Origin: Xanthomonas sp. DAR 80977
GTDB lineage: Bacteria; Pseudomonadota; Gammaproteobacteria; Xanthomonadales; Xanthomonadaceae
DNA: 64,000 bases
Direction: 5' to 3'
Assembly: GCF_041240605.1 (NCBI RefSeq)
Contig: NZ_CP162487.1
Span: 2,487,001-2,551,000 of the forward strand
Shown: positions 19,372 through 29,087 of the stretch, piece after piece
Layout: every line of letters starts with the position of its first letter
Numbering within the stretch: position 1 is the first letter of the stretch
Position numbers and translations under genes: made by a program
Notes under the pieces: model-generated
The model's input: only the letters and a program-made list of their open reading frames with translations
Told to the model about the DNA's origin: nothing
The model's database searches: none

Positions 19372-20267
19372 TGAGCAAGAGAATCCGCAAGGCAGTTTTC
19401 CCGGTTGCAGGTCTGGGTACCCGCTTCCTTCCCGCCACCAAGACGGTGCCCAAGGAAATGCTGCCGATCATCGATCGGCCGTTGATCCAGTACGCCGTGG
19501 ACGAGGCGATCGAGGCCGGTTGCGACACCCTGATCTTCGTCACCAACCGCTACAAGCACGCGGTTGCGGATTATTTCGACAAGGCCTACGAACTGGAGCA
19601 GAAGCTCGAGCGCGCCGGCAAGACCGAGCAGCTGGAGCTGGTGCGCCACGTGCTGCCCAACGGCGTGCGCGCGATCTTCGTGACCCAGGCCGAGGCGCTC
19701 GGGCTCGGCCATGCGGTGCTGTGCGCCAAGCCGATCATCGGCGACGAGCCGTTCGCGGTGCTGCTGCCCGACGACCTGATCTGGAACCGCGGTCCGGGCG
19801 CGCTGACGCAGATGGCCGACGTCGCCGAGCGCTCCGGCGCCAGCGTGATCGCCGTGCAGGACGTGCCGCACGAGAGCACCGGCAGCTACGGCATCGTCGC
19901 CACCCAGGCGTTCGACGGCAGCGAAGGCAAGATCACCGCGATCGTCGAGAAGCCCAAGCCGGCCGATGCGCCGAGCGACCTGGCGGTGGTCGGCCGCTAC
20001 GTGCTCAGTTCCAAGATCTTCGATCTGCTGGAGAAGACCGTGCCGGGCGCCGGCGGCGAGATCCAGCTGACCGACGCGATCGCGGCGCTGATCGAGAGCG
20101 ATCCGGTGCATGCCTACCGTTTCGAAGGCACCCGCTTCGACTGCGGCACCCACATCGGCCTGATCGAGGCGACCATCCGCTACGCGCTGGACCACGAGAA
20201 GCTGAGCAAGCCGGCGCAGGACATGATGCGTCGCGCCCTGGCCGACGTCGAAGCCGGCGGCAAGTAA
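19371..20267 (+). CDS. galU: UTP-glucose-1-phosphate uridylyltransferase
   Basis: The 298-residue enzyme makes UDP-glucose for LPS, exopolysaccharide and other glycans. The nucleotidyltransferase signature PVAGLGTRFLPATKTVPKEM is at residues 11-30 and the metal-binding DDLIW is near 133. It is translationally coupled to the upstream dehydratase and ends before a bidirectional terminator. Its position after WbpM-type genes suggests a role in envelope sugar supply. Confidence 0.96.
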   Translation: MSKRIRKAVFPVAGLGTRFLPATKTVPKEMLPIIDRPLIQYAVDEAIEAGCDTLIFVTNRYKHAVADYFDKAYELEQKLERAGKTEQLELVRHVLPNGVRAIFVTQAEALGLGHAVLCAKPIIGDEPFAVLLPDDLIWNRGPGALTQMADVAERSGASVIAVQDVPHESTGSYGIVATQAFDGSEGKITAIVEKPKPADAPSDLAVVGRYVLSSKIFDLLEKTVPGAGGEIQLTDAIAALIESDPVHAYRFEGTRFDCGTHIGLIEATIRYALDHEKLSKPAQDMMRRALADVEAGGK

Positions 20268-20341
20268 CGCCGCAACGTTGCCCCGAAGCGCGCGGGTCCG
20301 CCGCGCGGCGTACAGGGTTCGGCAGCGAAAACCGATGCAAG

Positions 20342-20369
20342 AAAAAGGGCAGCCTGGGCTGCCCTTTTT
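20342..20369. terminator. Bidirectional terminator between galU and the thiolase gene
   Basis: AAAAAGGGCAGCC-TG-GGCTGCCCTTTTT is a near-perfect stem with A and T runs on each side, so it can end both the plus-strand galU transcript and the minus-strand fatty-acid operon. Confidence 0.92.
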
Positions 20370-20388
20370 CGTTGCCGAAGCGCGCCGT

Positions 20389-21594
<1,206 letters not shown>

Positions 21595-21610
21595 GGCTTT
21601 CTCCGAAAGC

Positions 21611-21755
21611 CGGGAGTGGGGATTCGGGATTGGGGATTCGTCGGAGCGGATCCCGGTGCCCGAATGTACTTGCGCCCGGCGGATGAATTGTTGGAGGGAA
21701 TCGTTGCAGAGGTGGGGAGCCACAGTTGCGAATCCCCAATCCCCAATCCCGAATC
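21611..21755. repeat. Intergenic element with GGGATTCGGGATTGGGG-type inverted ends, copy 1
   Basis: The left end (21611-21640) and right end (21728-21755) are inverted copies of a G-rich motif built from GGGATTCGGGATT and TGGGGATTCG units, with about 85 unique bases between. Two more copies lie at 40367-40530 and 42041-42160. It sits between fadA and the FadN-like gene and touches the latter's stop codon. Confidence 0.75.
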
Positions 21756-24128
21756 TCAGTTCCTAAGCGGCTTGCCCGTCTTGAGCATGTGCCCAATCCG
21801 CGCCTGGGTCTTTTCCTGCTGGGCCAGTTCGACGAAGTGCTTGCGCTCGAGCTTGAGCAGCCATTCCTCGTCCACCAGCGCGCCGCGGTCGACTTCGCCG
21901 CCGCACAGCACGGTGGCGATGCGGGTGGCGATCTCGTAGTCGTACTCGCTGATGAAGCGGCCTTCCAGCATGTTGACCAGCAGCATCTTGAAGGTGGCGA
22001 TGCCGACGTCGCCGGCGACCTGGATGCGGCGTGCCGGCAGCGGCGGGCGGTAGCCGCCCTCGGCCAGCGCGCGCGCTTCGGCCTTGGCGATGTACAGCGC
22101 CTCGTAGCTGTTGAACACGACCTTGTCGGTGCCGCGCAGCAGGCCCAGTTCCTTGGCGTTGACCGCCGAGGTGGAGACCTTGGCCATCGCCACGGTCTCG
22201 AAGGTCTTCTTCAGCTCGGCGAACACATCGCCACCGGGGCCGGCCGCCTGCGAGGCGCGCACCGCGATCTCCTTCAGGCCGCCGCCGGCCGGCAGCAGGC
22301 CGACGCCGGCCTCGACCAGACCGATGTAGCTCTCCAGCGCGGCCACGGTCTTGGCGCTGTGCATCTGGAATTCGCAGCCGCCGCCCAGGGCCAGGCCGCG
22401 CACCGCCGCGACCACCGGCACCAGCGAATACTTGATGCGCTGGCTGGTGGCCTGGAAGTTGGCGACCATCGCCTCGAACGCATCGACCTTGCCGGCCTGC
22501 AGCAGGCCCAGCGCGCCGGCCAGGTCGGCGCCGGCGGAGAAGGGTTCCTTGTGCTGCCACAGCACCAGGCCCTTGAAGCCCTTCTCGGCGCGGGCGACCG
22601 CTTCCTGCAGGCCGTCGAGCACCTGGTCGGAGACGGTGTTCATCTTGGTCTTGAAGCTGACCACGGCGATGTCGTCGCCGTCGTGCCACAGGCGCAGGCC
22701 GTCGTTCTCGAACACGGTCTCGCCCGGGGCGAACTTCTCGCCCAGCAGCGGGTCGGGGAAGCGCTGGCGCTGGTACACCGGCAGCGCCGAACGCGGCAGC
22801 TTGGCGTTGCGCGCCGGGCTGTAGCTGCCCTCGGCGGCGTGCACGCCGTCGCGGCCGTCGAACACCCAGTCCGGCAGCGGCGCGCTGGACATGGCCTTGC
22901 CGGCGACGATGTCGTCGGCGATCCACTGCGCCACCTGCTTCCAGCCGGCGGCCTGCCAGGTCTCGAACGGGCCCAGCGACCAGCCGTAGCCCCAGCGGAT
23001 CGCCAGGTCCACGTCGCGCGCGGTCTCGGCGATGTCGGCCAGGTGGTAGGCGCTGTAGTGGAACAGGTCGCGAAACGTGGCCCACAGGAACTGCGCCTGC
23101 GGGTGCTGGCTCTCGCGCAGCTTGGCGAACTTCTCGGCCGGGTTCCTGATCTTCAGGATCTCGACCACGTCCGGCGCCGCGCCGCGGTCGGCCGGGCGGT
23201 AGTCCTGCTTCTGCAGGTCCAGCACCACGATGTCCTTGCCGACCTTGCGGAAGATGCCGGCGCCGACCTTCTGGCCCAGCGCGCCCTTGGCGATCAGCGC
23301 GTCCAGCCACTTCGGCGAGGCGAAGTACTGGTGCCACGGATCGTCGGGCAGGGTGTCGGCCATGGTCTTGATGACGTGGGCCATGGTGTCCAGGCCGACC
23401 ACGTCGGAGGTGCGGTAGGTGGCCGACTTCGGCCGCCCGACCAGCGGGCCGGTCAGTGCGTCGACTTCGTCGAAGCCCAGGCCGGACTGCGCGGTGTGGT
23501 GGATGGTGGACAGGATCGAGAACACGCCGATGCGGTTGCCGATGAAGTTCGGGGTGTCCTTGGCGTAGACCACGCCCTTGCCCAGGGTGGTGACCAGGAA
23601 CGCCTCCAGGCCTTCCAGCACCGCCGCGTCGGTGCCCTTGGCCGGGATCAGCTCGGCCAGGTGCATGTAGCGCGGCGGGTTGAAGAAGTGCACGCCGCAG
23701 AAGCGGTGGCGCAGCTGCTCGGGCAGCACGTCGGACAGTGCGTTGATGCCCAGCCCTGAGGTATTGGAGGCCAAGACCGCGTGATCGGCCACGAACGGGG
23801 CGATCTTCTTGTACAGGTCCTGCTTCCAGTCCATGCGCTCGGCGATGGCTTCGATGATCAGGTCGCAGCCGCGCAGCTGCTCCAGGCCGGAGTCGTAGTT
23901 GGCCGGGGTGATCGCCTCGGCCAGCGTGGCGCTGGCCAGCGGCGCCGGGCTCAGCTTGGTCAGGTTGGCGATGGCCTTGAGCACGATGCCGTCGGGATGG
24001 CCTTCCTTGGCGGGAAGATCGAACAGCACGGTGTCGACGCCGGCGTTGGTCAGGTGCGCAGCGATCTGCGCGCCCATCACGCCCGCGCCCAGGACGGCGG
24101 CACGGCGGACTAGCAGGGGGTTGGACAT
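21756..24128 (-). CDS. Beta-oxidation multifunctional protein: 3-hydroxyacyl-CoA dehydrogenase + enoyl-CoA hydratase (FadN-like)
   Basis: The 790-residue protein has the dehydrogenase first: a Rossmann motif GAGVMGAQIAAHL near 14-26, its C-terminal domains (IGNRIGVFS near 196), and an enoyl-CoA hydratase domain at the C-terminus with RGLALGGGCEFQMHSAKT near 570-590. This order is the reverse of E. coli FadB and matches FadN (YusL, 789 residues) of Bacillus. It hydrates enoyl-CoA and oxidises the hydroxyacyl product. It lies between a TetR gene upstream and the thiolase downstream, all on minus, so it is likely one regulated operon. Confidence 0.92.
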   Translation of the reverse strand: MSNPLLVRRAAVLGAGVMGAQIAAHLTNAGVDTVLFDLPAKEGHPDGIVLKAIANLTKLSPAPLASATLAEAITPANYDSGLEQLRGCDLIIEAIAERMDWKQDLYKKIAPFVADHAVLASNTSGLGINALSDVLPEQLRHRFCGVHFFNPPRYMHLAELIPAKGTDAAVLEGLEAFLVTTLGKGVVYAKDTPNFIGNRIGVFSILSTIHHTAQSGLGFDEVDALTGPLVGRPKSATYRTSDVVGLDTMAHVIKTMADTLPDDPWHQYFASPKWLDALIAKGALGQKVGAGIFRKVGKDIVVLDLQKQDYRPADRGAAPDVVEILKIRNPAEKFAKLRESQHPQAQFLWATFRDLFHYSAYHLADIAETARDVDLAIRWGYGWSLGPFETWQAAGWKQVAQWIADDIVAGKAMSSAPLPDWVFDGRDGVHAAEGSYSPARNAKLPRSALPVYQRQRFPDPLLGEKFAPGETVFENDGLRLWHDGDDIAVVSFKTKMNTVSDQVLDGLQEAVARAEKGFKGLVLWQHKEPFSAGADLAGALGLLQAGKVDAFEAMVANFQATSQRIKYSLVPVVAAVRGLALGGGCEFQMHSAKTVAALESYIGLVEAGVGLLPAGGGLKEIAVRASQAAGPGGDVFAELKKTFETVAMAKVSTSAVNAKELGLLRGTDKVVFNSYEALYIAKAEARALAEGGYRPPLPARRIQVAGDVGIATFKMLLVNMLEGRFISEYDYEIATRIATVLCGGEVDRGALVDEEWLLKLERKHFVELAQQEKTQARIGHMLKTGKPLRN

Positions 24129-24207
24129 AGCGATCAGCCTCTGTGGGTCAACGATTGCGGGATGCGGGTCTTGCGGGATGGGTTCGTGCGCAACGGTTCT
24201 TGCGGAA

Positions 24208-24840
24208 TCAGGGCGCGGCGCGGGCCAGGAAGCCGGCTTCGGCGAAACGGATCAGTTCGCGCGCGGCGTGGGCGCGGTGCGCGCCTTCGCTGACCCCGGC
24301 GGGGCGCTTGATCAGGCCGAAATCGGCCATGGCGTAGGTCAGCGCGCCGGCCAGGAAGTCCAGGCGCCAGTACAGTTCTTCCTTGCTCAGCTCGGGCACG
24401 CAGGCGGCGATGGCCTTGCCGAACTCGCGCAGCACGTGGCCGTAATGGTCGGACAGGAACTGGCGCAGGCTGTCGTTCTTCTCGGCGTAGGCGCGGGCGA
24501 TCACGCGCACGAAGGCGCCGCCGCTCTGGCGATCCTGGGCCATCGCCAGCGCCGGCTCCACGAACGCGGCCAGCACCGGCCCGAGCTGGCCCGGATGCTG
24601 GCGCTGCGCGGCCTCCAGCTGCGCCAGGCGCGCCGCGGTCATCTCGTCCATGCGCCGCCGGAACACCTCGTTGACCAGGTTCTCCTTGGAGCCGAAGTGG
24701 TAGTTGACCGCGGCGATGTTGACGTCGGCCTGGCTGGTGACCTGGCGCAGCGAGGTGCCGGAGAAGCCGTGCTGGGCGAACAGTTCCTCGGCCGCGCTGA
24801 GGATGCGGTCCTTGGTGGAGAAGTGCGCTTGCTTTGCCAT
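24208..24840 (-). CDS. TetR-family transcriptional regulator of the fatty-acid operon
   Basis: The 210-residue protein has a TetR N-terminal helix-turn-helix (TKDRILSAAEELFAQHG, then YHFGSKENLV, residues about 8-55) and a helical ligand domain. The ATG at 24840 (MAKQAHFSTKD) fits the family start; an upstream in-frame extension would overlap the operator. It precedes the FadN-like gene by 79 bases on the same strand. A repressor that senses acyl-CoA, like PsrA or FadR-type TetR proteins, is a reasonable inference, not shown. Confidence 0.9.
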   Translation of the reverse strand: MAKQAHFSTKDRILSAAEELFAQHGFSGTSLRQVTSQADVNIAAVNYHFGSKENLVNEVFRRRMDEMTAARLAQLEAAQRQHPGQLGPVLAAFVEPALAMAQDRQSGGAFVRVIARAYAEKNDSLRQFLSDHYGHVLREFGKAIAACVPELSKEELYWRLDFLAGALTYAMADFGLIKRPAGVSEGAHRAHAARELIRFAEAGFLARAAP

Positions 24841-24857
24841 GCGGCCGCCGGAATCAA

Positions 24858-24873
24858 TCAAACGATTGTTTGA
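24858..24873. promoter_or_regulatory. Palindromic operator candidate upstream of tetR
   Basis: TCAAACGATTGTTTGA has perfect six-base arms (TCAAAC/GTTTGA) around a GATT core, 18 bases upstream of the tetR start codon. Position and symmetry fit autoregulation by the adjacent TetR protein. Confidence 0.65.
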
Positions 24874-24984
24874 GTCTAGGCCCCGCGTCCGGCCGCGTCA
24901 TGTTGCGATGCAGCACGATTCAGCCTGCGGCCGTGCAAAGCCCGCTGCGATTGGATAGAATTGTCCATCGCAATTCTGGCTAAG

Positions 24985-25009
24985 CCCGCGTTTTGACGCG
25001 GGTTTTTTT
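24985..25009 (+). terminator. Plus-strand rho-independent terminator with no gene before it
   Basis: CCCGCG-TTTTGA-CGCGGG followed by seven T. It lies between the divergent tetR start and ndk, 48 bases before ndk. No plus-strand gene is upstream, so it either ends a short RNA from a promoter near 24940-24965 or works as an attenuator for ndk. Confidence 0.8.
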
Positions 25010-25057
25010 CATGCTAACCTCGGGCCGTCTAGTGGCCCGCCCAACGGAGAACTTCCC

Positions 25058-25483
25058 ATGGCGCTGGAGCGCACCCTGTCCATCATCAAGCCCGATGCCG
25101 TCGCCAAGAACGTCATCGGCGAGATCTATTCCCGCTTCGAGAAGGCCGGCCTGAAGGTCGTGGCCGCCAAGTACAAGCAGCTGTCGCGCCGCGAGGCCGA
25201 GGGCTTCTACGCCGTGCACCGCGAGCGTCCGTTCTTCAACGCGCTGGTCGAGTTCATGATCTCCGGCCCGGTGATGATCCAGGCGCTGGAAGGCGAGAAC
25301 GCCGTGGCCGCGCACCGCGACCTGCTGGGCGCCACCAATCCGAAGGACGCCGCGCCGGGCACCATCCGCGCCGATTTCGCCGATTCGATCGACGCCAACG
25401 CCGCGCACGGTTCCGATTCGGTGGAGAACGCCGCCAACGAAGTGGCGTATTTCTTCGCCGCCACCGAAGTGGTTTCCCGCTAA
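25058..25483 (+). CDS. ndk: Nucleoside diphosphate kinase
   Basis: The 141-residue enzyme transfers the gamma phosphate from ATP to other nucleoside diphosphates through a phospho-histidine. The active-site His117 lies in NAAHGSDS, and the start [15 protein letters not shown] is the family signature. A ribosome site (GGAG) lies about ten bases upstream. rlmN follows nine bases later, suggesting cotranscription. Confidence 0.97.
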   Translation: MALERTLSIIKPDAVAKNVIGEIYSRFEKAGLKVVAAKYKQLSRREAEGFYAVHRERPFFNALVEFMISGPVMIQALEGENAVAAHRDLLGATNPKDAAPGTIRADFADSIDANAAHGSDSVENAANEVAYFFAATEVVSR

Positions 25484-25492
25484 GAGGTCATC

Positions 25493-26698
25493 GTGAACGA
25501 GGTCGTCCACACTCCGTTGGCGCTCGCCGATCCGCTCAGGACCGGCGCCGCAGCCAAGCAGAACCTGCTCGACCTCGATCGCGAGGGGTTGGAGCGTTTC
25601 TTCGCCGAGACCCTCGGCGAAGCGCGCTACCGCGCCCACCAGGTGATGAAGTGGATCCACCACCGCTACGTCACCGACTTCGACCAGATGACCGACCTCG
25701 GCAAGGCGCTGCGCGCCAAGCTGCAGCAGCATGCCGAGGTCGTCGTCCCCAACATCGTGTTCGACAAGCCGTCCACCGACGGGACCCACAAGTGGCTGCT
25801 GGCCATGGGCACCGACGGCAAGAACGCGATCGAGACCGTGTACATCCCCGACAAGGGCCGCGGCACCCTGTGCGTGTCGTCCCAGGTCGGCTGCGCGCTC
25901 AACTGCACGTTCTGCTCGACCGCCACCCAGGGCTTCAACCGCAACCTGTCCACCGCCGAGATCATCGGCCAGGTGTGGGTGGCGGCGCGCCACCTGGGCA
26001 ACGTGCCGCACCAGCAGCGCCGTCTCACCAACGTGGTGATGATGGGCATGGGCGAGCCGCTGATGAATTTCGACAACGTCGTGCGCGCGATGAGCGTGAT
26101 GCGCGACGACCTGGGCTACGGCCTGGCCAACAAGCGGGTCACGCTGTCGACCTCCGGCCTGGTGCCGATGATCGACCGCCTGTCCAGCGAGAGCGACGTG
26201 TCGCTGGCGGTCTCGCTGCATGCGGCCGACGACGCGCTGCGCGAGACGCTGGTGCCGCTCAACAAGAAGTACCCGGTCGCCGAGCTGATGGCCGCGTGCG
26301 CGCGCTACCTGCGCGCCAACAAGCGCCGCGAGTCGGTGACCTTCGAATACACGCTGATGAAGGGCATCAACGACCAGCCCGAGCACGCACGCCAGCTGGC
26401 GCGGCTGATGCGCCAGTTCGACAACGCGGTGCAGGCGTCGAACGCGGGCAAGGTCAACCTGATCCCGTTCAATCCGTTCCCCGGCACGCGCTACGAGCGC
26501 TCTGGCGAGACCGAGATCCGCGCGTTCCAGAAGATCCTGCTCGATGCGCAGGTGCTGACCATGGTGCGGCGCACCCGCGGCGACGACATCGACGCGGCCT
26601 GCGGCCAGCTCAAGGGGCAGGTGCTGGACCGTACCCGTCGCCAGGCCGATTTCCAGCGTCAGTTGCAGACGCGGGCGGACCGGGATGCGGCGGCCTAA
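25493..26698 (+). CDS. rlmN: Dual-specificity RNA methyltransferase RlmN
   Basis: The 401-residue radical-SAM enzyme methylates C2 of A2503 in 23S rRNA and A37 of some tRNAs. The iron-sulfur motif is in [18 protein letters not shown] (CxxxCxxC), the SAM-binding [10 protein letters not shown] follows, and the C-terminal catalytic cysteine is in AACGQLKG. It starts with GTG at 25493 after an AGAGG ribosome site. Its end overlaps pilW by 14 bases. Confidence 0.96.
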   Translation: MNEVVHTPLALADPLRTGAAAKQNLLDLDREGLERFFAETLGEARYRAHQVMKWIHHRYVTDFDQMTDLGKALRAKLQQHAEVVVPNIVFDKPSTDGTHKWLLAMGTDGKNAIETVYIPDKGRGTLCVSSQVGCALNCTFCSTATQGFNRNLSTAEIIGQVWVAARHLGNVPHQQRRLTNVVMMGMGEPLMNFDNVVRAMSVMRDDLGYGLANKRVTLSTSGLVPMIDRLSSESDVSLAVSLHAADDALRETLVPLNKKYPVAELMAACARYLRANKRRESVTFEYTLMKGINDQPEHARQLARLMRQFDNAVQASNAGKVNLIPFNPFPGTRYERSGETEIRAFQKILLDAQVLTMVRRTRGDDIDAACGQLKGQVLDRTRRQADFQRQLQTRADRDAAA

Positions 26699-27503
26699 GC
26701 ATCTCCTGGCCATCGCGGCGTTGACCGTGGCGCTGCTGGCGTTGGCGGCCTGCGCTGGACGCACCACCAAGCCCGGCAAGCTGCGCAGCGTCGAGCAGGT
26801 GGCGCCGGACTACGACTTCCGCGACAACGGCTCGGTCAAGGCGCGCTATGCGCTGCAGGAGCAGTTGGGGCTGGCCGGCAACCGGCTCAGCGGCGGCGAT
26901 CTGGCCGGCGCCGAGGATCATGCGCGCAAGGCCCTGGCGCTGGCGCCGGACTCGGTGCAGGCGCATACGCTGCTGGCCGTGGTCGCCGGACGCCGCGGCG
27001 ATGCCGCCGCTGCCGGCGAGCATTACCGCAAGGCGGCCGAGCTGGCGCCGAACCGCGGCGAGACCTTGAGCAACTACGGTGCCTGGCTGTGCGCGAACGG
27101 CGCCATCGCCGAGTCGCTGCAGTGGTTCGATCGCGCCCTGGCGGCGCCGGGCTACGCCACGCCGGCCTCGGCCCTGGCCAATGCCGGCGGCTGCGCGCTG
27201 CAGATCGGCCAGCGCGAGCGCGGCGTACGCGACCTGCGCAAGGCGCTGGCGCTGGACCCGGGCAATGCGTACGCGCTGGAAGCGATGGCGCGCGACGAAG
27301 CGGCGCAGAGCCGCTTTTTCGAGGCGCGGGCCTTCTCGGAACGGCGTTTGGCGGCTGCGCCGGCCACCGCATCCGTGTTACAACTTGCTATTCAGATTGA
27401 ACAAGGGCTGGGCGACATGGCTGCCGCCGGCCGTTACCAACAGCGGTTGCGCAAGGAGTTTCCCGATGCCGCGACCACGACTCCCGGGGCTAGTGCATTG
27501 TGA
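26685..27503 (+). CDS. pilW: Type IV pilus biogenesis lipoprotein PilW/PilF, TPR
   Basis: The 272-residue protein has a lipoprotein signal with lipobox LAAC (Cys near residue 23) and about six TPR repeats. PilW (PilF in Pseudomonas) is the outer-membrane pilotin that helps the PilQ secretin assemble. The position after rlmN and before a RodZ-type gene is the usual one in gammaproteobacteria. The start overlaps rlmN by 14 bases; the stop overlaps the next GTG by four. Confidence 0.92.
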   Translation: MRRPKHLLAIAALTVALLALAACAGRTTKPGKLRSVEQVAPDYDFRDNGSVKARYALQEQLGLAGNRLSGGDLAGAEDHARKALALAPDSVQAHTLLAVVAGRRGDAAAAGEHYRKAAELAPNRGETLSNYGAWLCANGAIAESLQWFDRALAAPGYATPASALANAGGCALQIGQRERGVRDLRKALALDPGNAYALEAMARDEAAQSRFFEARAFSERRLAAAPATASVLQLAIQIEQGLGDMAAAGRYQQRLRKEFPDAATTTPGASAL

Positions 27504-28384
27504 TCAGTGATTCCAATCCGAACGCTTTCGACGGCGCCAAAGGTTGCGGGCAACATCTCCGCGAAGCGCGCGAAGCGGCGGGCCTGAGCATCGACGAGGT
27601 CGGTAGCCGCTTGCGCATGCCGGTGCACGTGATCCGTGCGCTGGAAGAAGAGCAGTGGCAGCGCCTGGGCGCGCCGGTGTTCGTGCGCGGCCAGCTGCGC
27701 AGCTACGCGCGCCTGCTCGGGGTGGACCTGGAGCCGCTGCTGGAAAGCGCGCGGCTGGCGCCGGTGCAGCCGGTGGAACTGATCAGCCATACGCATACGC
27801 CGCCGCTGCGGCGCATGCTCGAGAGCGCCACCCGGCGCATGGTGTACGTGGTGATCACCGCCGGACTGGCGGTACCGGTCTGGTATGCCACCCGGACCCA
27901 TTTCGCCGAGGACGGCCCCAGCACCGCGTCGCTGGACGTGGTGCCGGCGACCCCGGGCGATGCCGCGCAAGCGGCGTCGGCCGGTACCGGCGGCAGCAAT
28001 CCGCCACCGGCCGCGCCGAGCAACCGTGCCGCGCCGAACGCGGCGCCGTACATCGCCTCGCTGACGCCGCTGCCGCGCGCGTCCAGCGACGCGGAGCGCG
28101 CGCCCGGCGCCGCGGACAAGGCCGGCCTGAGCCTGTCGTTCCAGGGCGACAGCTGGGTGCAGATCATCGCCCCGGACGGGACGCCGCTGGAGAAGGCGTT
28201 GCTGAAGGCGGGCGAGAAGCGCGACTACGCGCCGGGTCAAGTGGGCCGCATCGTGCTCGGCAATGCCTCGGCGGTCCAGGTTCAGCAATCCGGTAGTACC
28301 GTGGATCTGACCCCGTACAAGCGCGCGAACGTGGCCCGCTTTGCGGTATCCTCTGACGGTTCCGTGGTGCCAGCGTCCGAGTGA
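27500..28384 (+). CDS. rodZ: RodZ-like cytoskeletal/HTH membrane protein
   Basis: The 294-residue protein has an N-terminal Xre-type HTH (LREAREAAGLSIDEVGSRLR to YARLLG, about 20-82), one TM helix (MVYVVITAGLAVPVWYA, near 115), an Ala/Pro-rich linker and a C-terminal DUF4115 domain (LSFQGDSWVQI...). RodZ links MreB to the cell wall machinery. It starts with GTG inside the pilW stop (GTGA), so translation is coupled. Confidence 0.88.
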   Translation: MISDSNPNAFDGAKGCGQHLREAREAAGLSIDEVGSRLRMPVHVIRALEEEQWQRLGAPVFVRGQLRSYARLLGVDLEPLLESARLAPVQPVELISHTHTPPLRRMLESATRRMVYVVITAGLAVPVWYATRTHFAEDGPSTASLDVVPATPGDAAQAASAGTGGSNPPPAAPSNRAAPNAAPYIASLTPLPRASSDAERAPGAADKAGLSLSFQGDSWVQIIAPDGTPLEKALLKAGEKRDYAPGQVGRIVLGNASAVQVQQSGSTVDLTPYKRANVARFAVSSDGSVVPASE

Positions 28385-28448
28385 CGGCGGCGCGGTTCCT
28401 CAATCTCAACATTCCATGTCCCGTCGTTGCGGCGGGGCGAGAGTACGC

Positions 28449-29087
28449 ATGGCGATCGACGACCTGCTCGACGAGCACGAACAAAGCGAACGCGTCCGCA
28501 CTTGGCTCAGGAAAAACGGCGCCGGCCTGATCGGCGGCATTGCCCTGGGCATCGGCGCGATCATTGGCTGGCAGTGGTGGACCAAGCAGCATTCCAACGA
28601 CCTGGCGCTGGCCAATTCCCGCTACGACGCCGTGCTCAAGAGCATCCAGGCCAAGCAACTGGACAAGGCGGGCAAGGACATGGCGGCGCTGCAGCAGGGC
28701 CCGGCCAACATCTACGCCGAACTGGCCGCGCTGCGCCTGGCCAAGGCGCAGGCCGATGACGGCAAGTACGACCAGGCCCTGGCGACGCTGCGCGGGCTCA
28801 AGGCCGAGGGCGAGCTGAAGCTGCTGATCGACCAGCGCGTGGCGCGGCTGCTGATCCAGACCGGCAAGAGCGACGAAGCGCTGAAGCTGCTGGCCTCGGC
28901 CGACGACAACCAGAGCCTGGAGATCCGCGGCGATGCGCTGATCGCGCAGGGCAAGCGCGAGGCGGCACGCGATGCCTATGCCAAGTCGCTGACCACCCTG
29001 GACGTGGCGGCGCCGCAACGGCGACTGCTGGAAACGAAATTGATGGATGCGGGCGGCACCGTGCCGAATCCTGCGGAGCCGATCTGA
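28449..29087 (+). CDS. YfgM-like Sec translocon ancillary protein, TPR
   Basis: The 212-residue protein starts MAIDDLLDEHEQSERVRTW, has one TM helix (GAGLIGGIALGIGAIIGWQWW, about 24-44) and periplasmic TPR-like helices. This fits YfgM/UPF0070, which sits with SecYEG and PpiD and helps exported proteins. The ATG at 28449 matches the family N-terminus; an upstream in-frame start does not. bamB follows with a one-base overlap, as in E. coli. Confidence 0.9.
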   Translation: MAIDDLLDEHEQSERVRTWLRKNGAGLIGGIALGIGAIIGWQWWTKQHSNDLALANSRYDAVLKSIQAKQLDKAGKDMAALQQGPANIYAELAALRLAKAQADDGKYDQALATLRGLKAEGELKLLIDQRVARLLIQTGKSDEALKLLASADDNQSLEIRGDALIAQGKREAARDAYAKSLTTLDVAAPQRRLLETKLMDAGGTVPNPAEPI

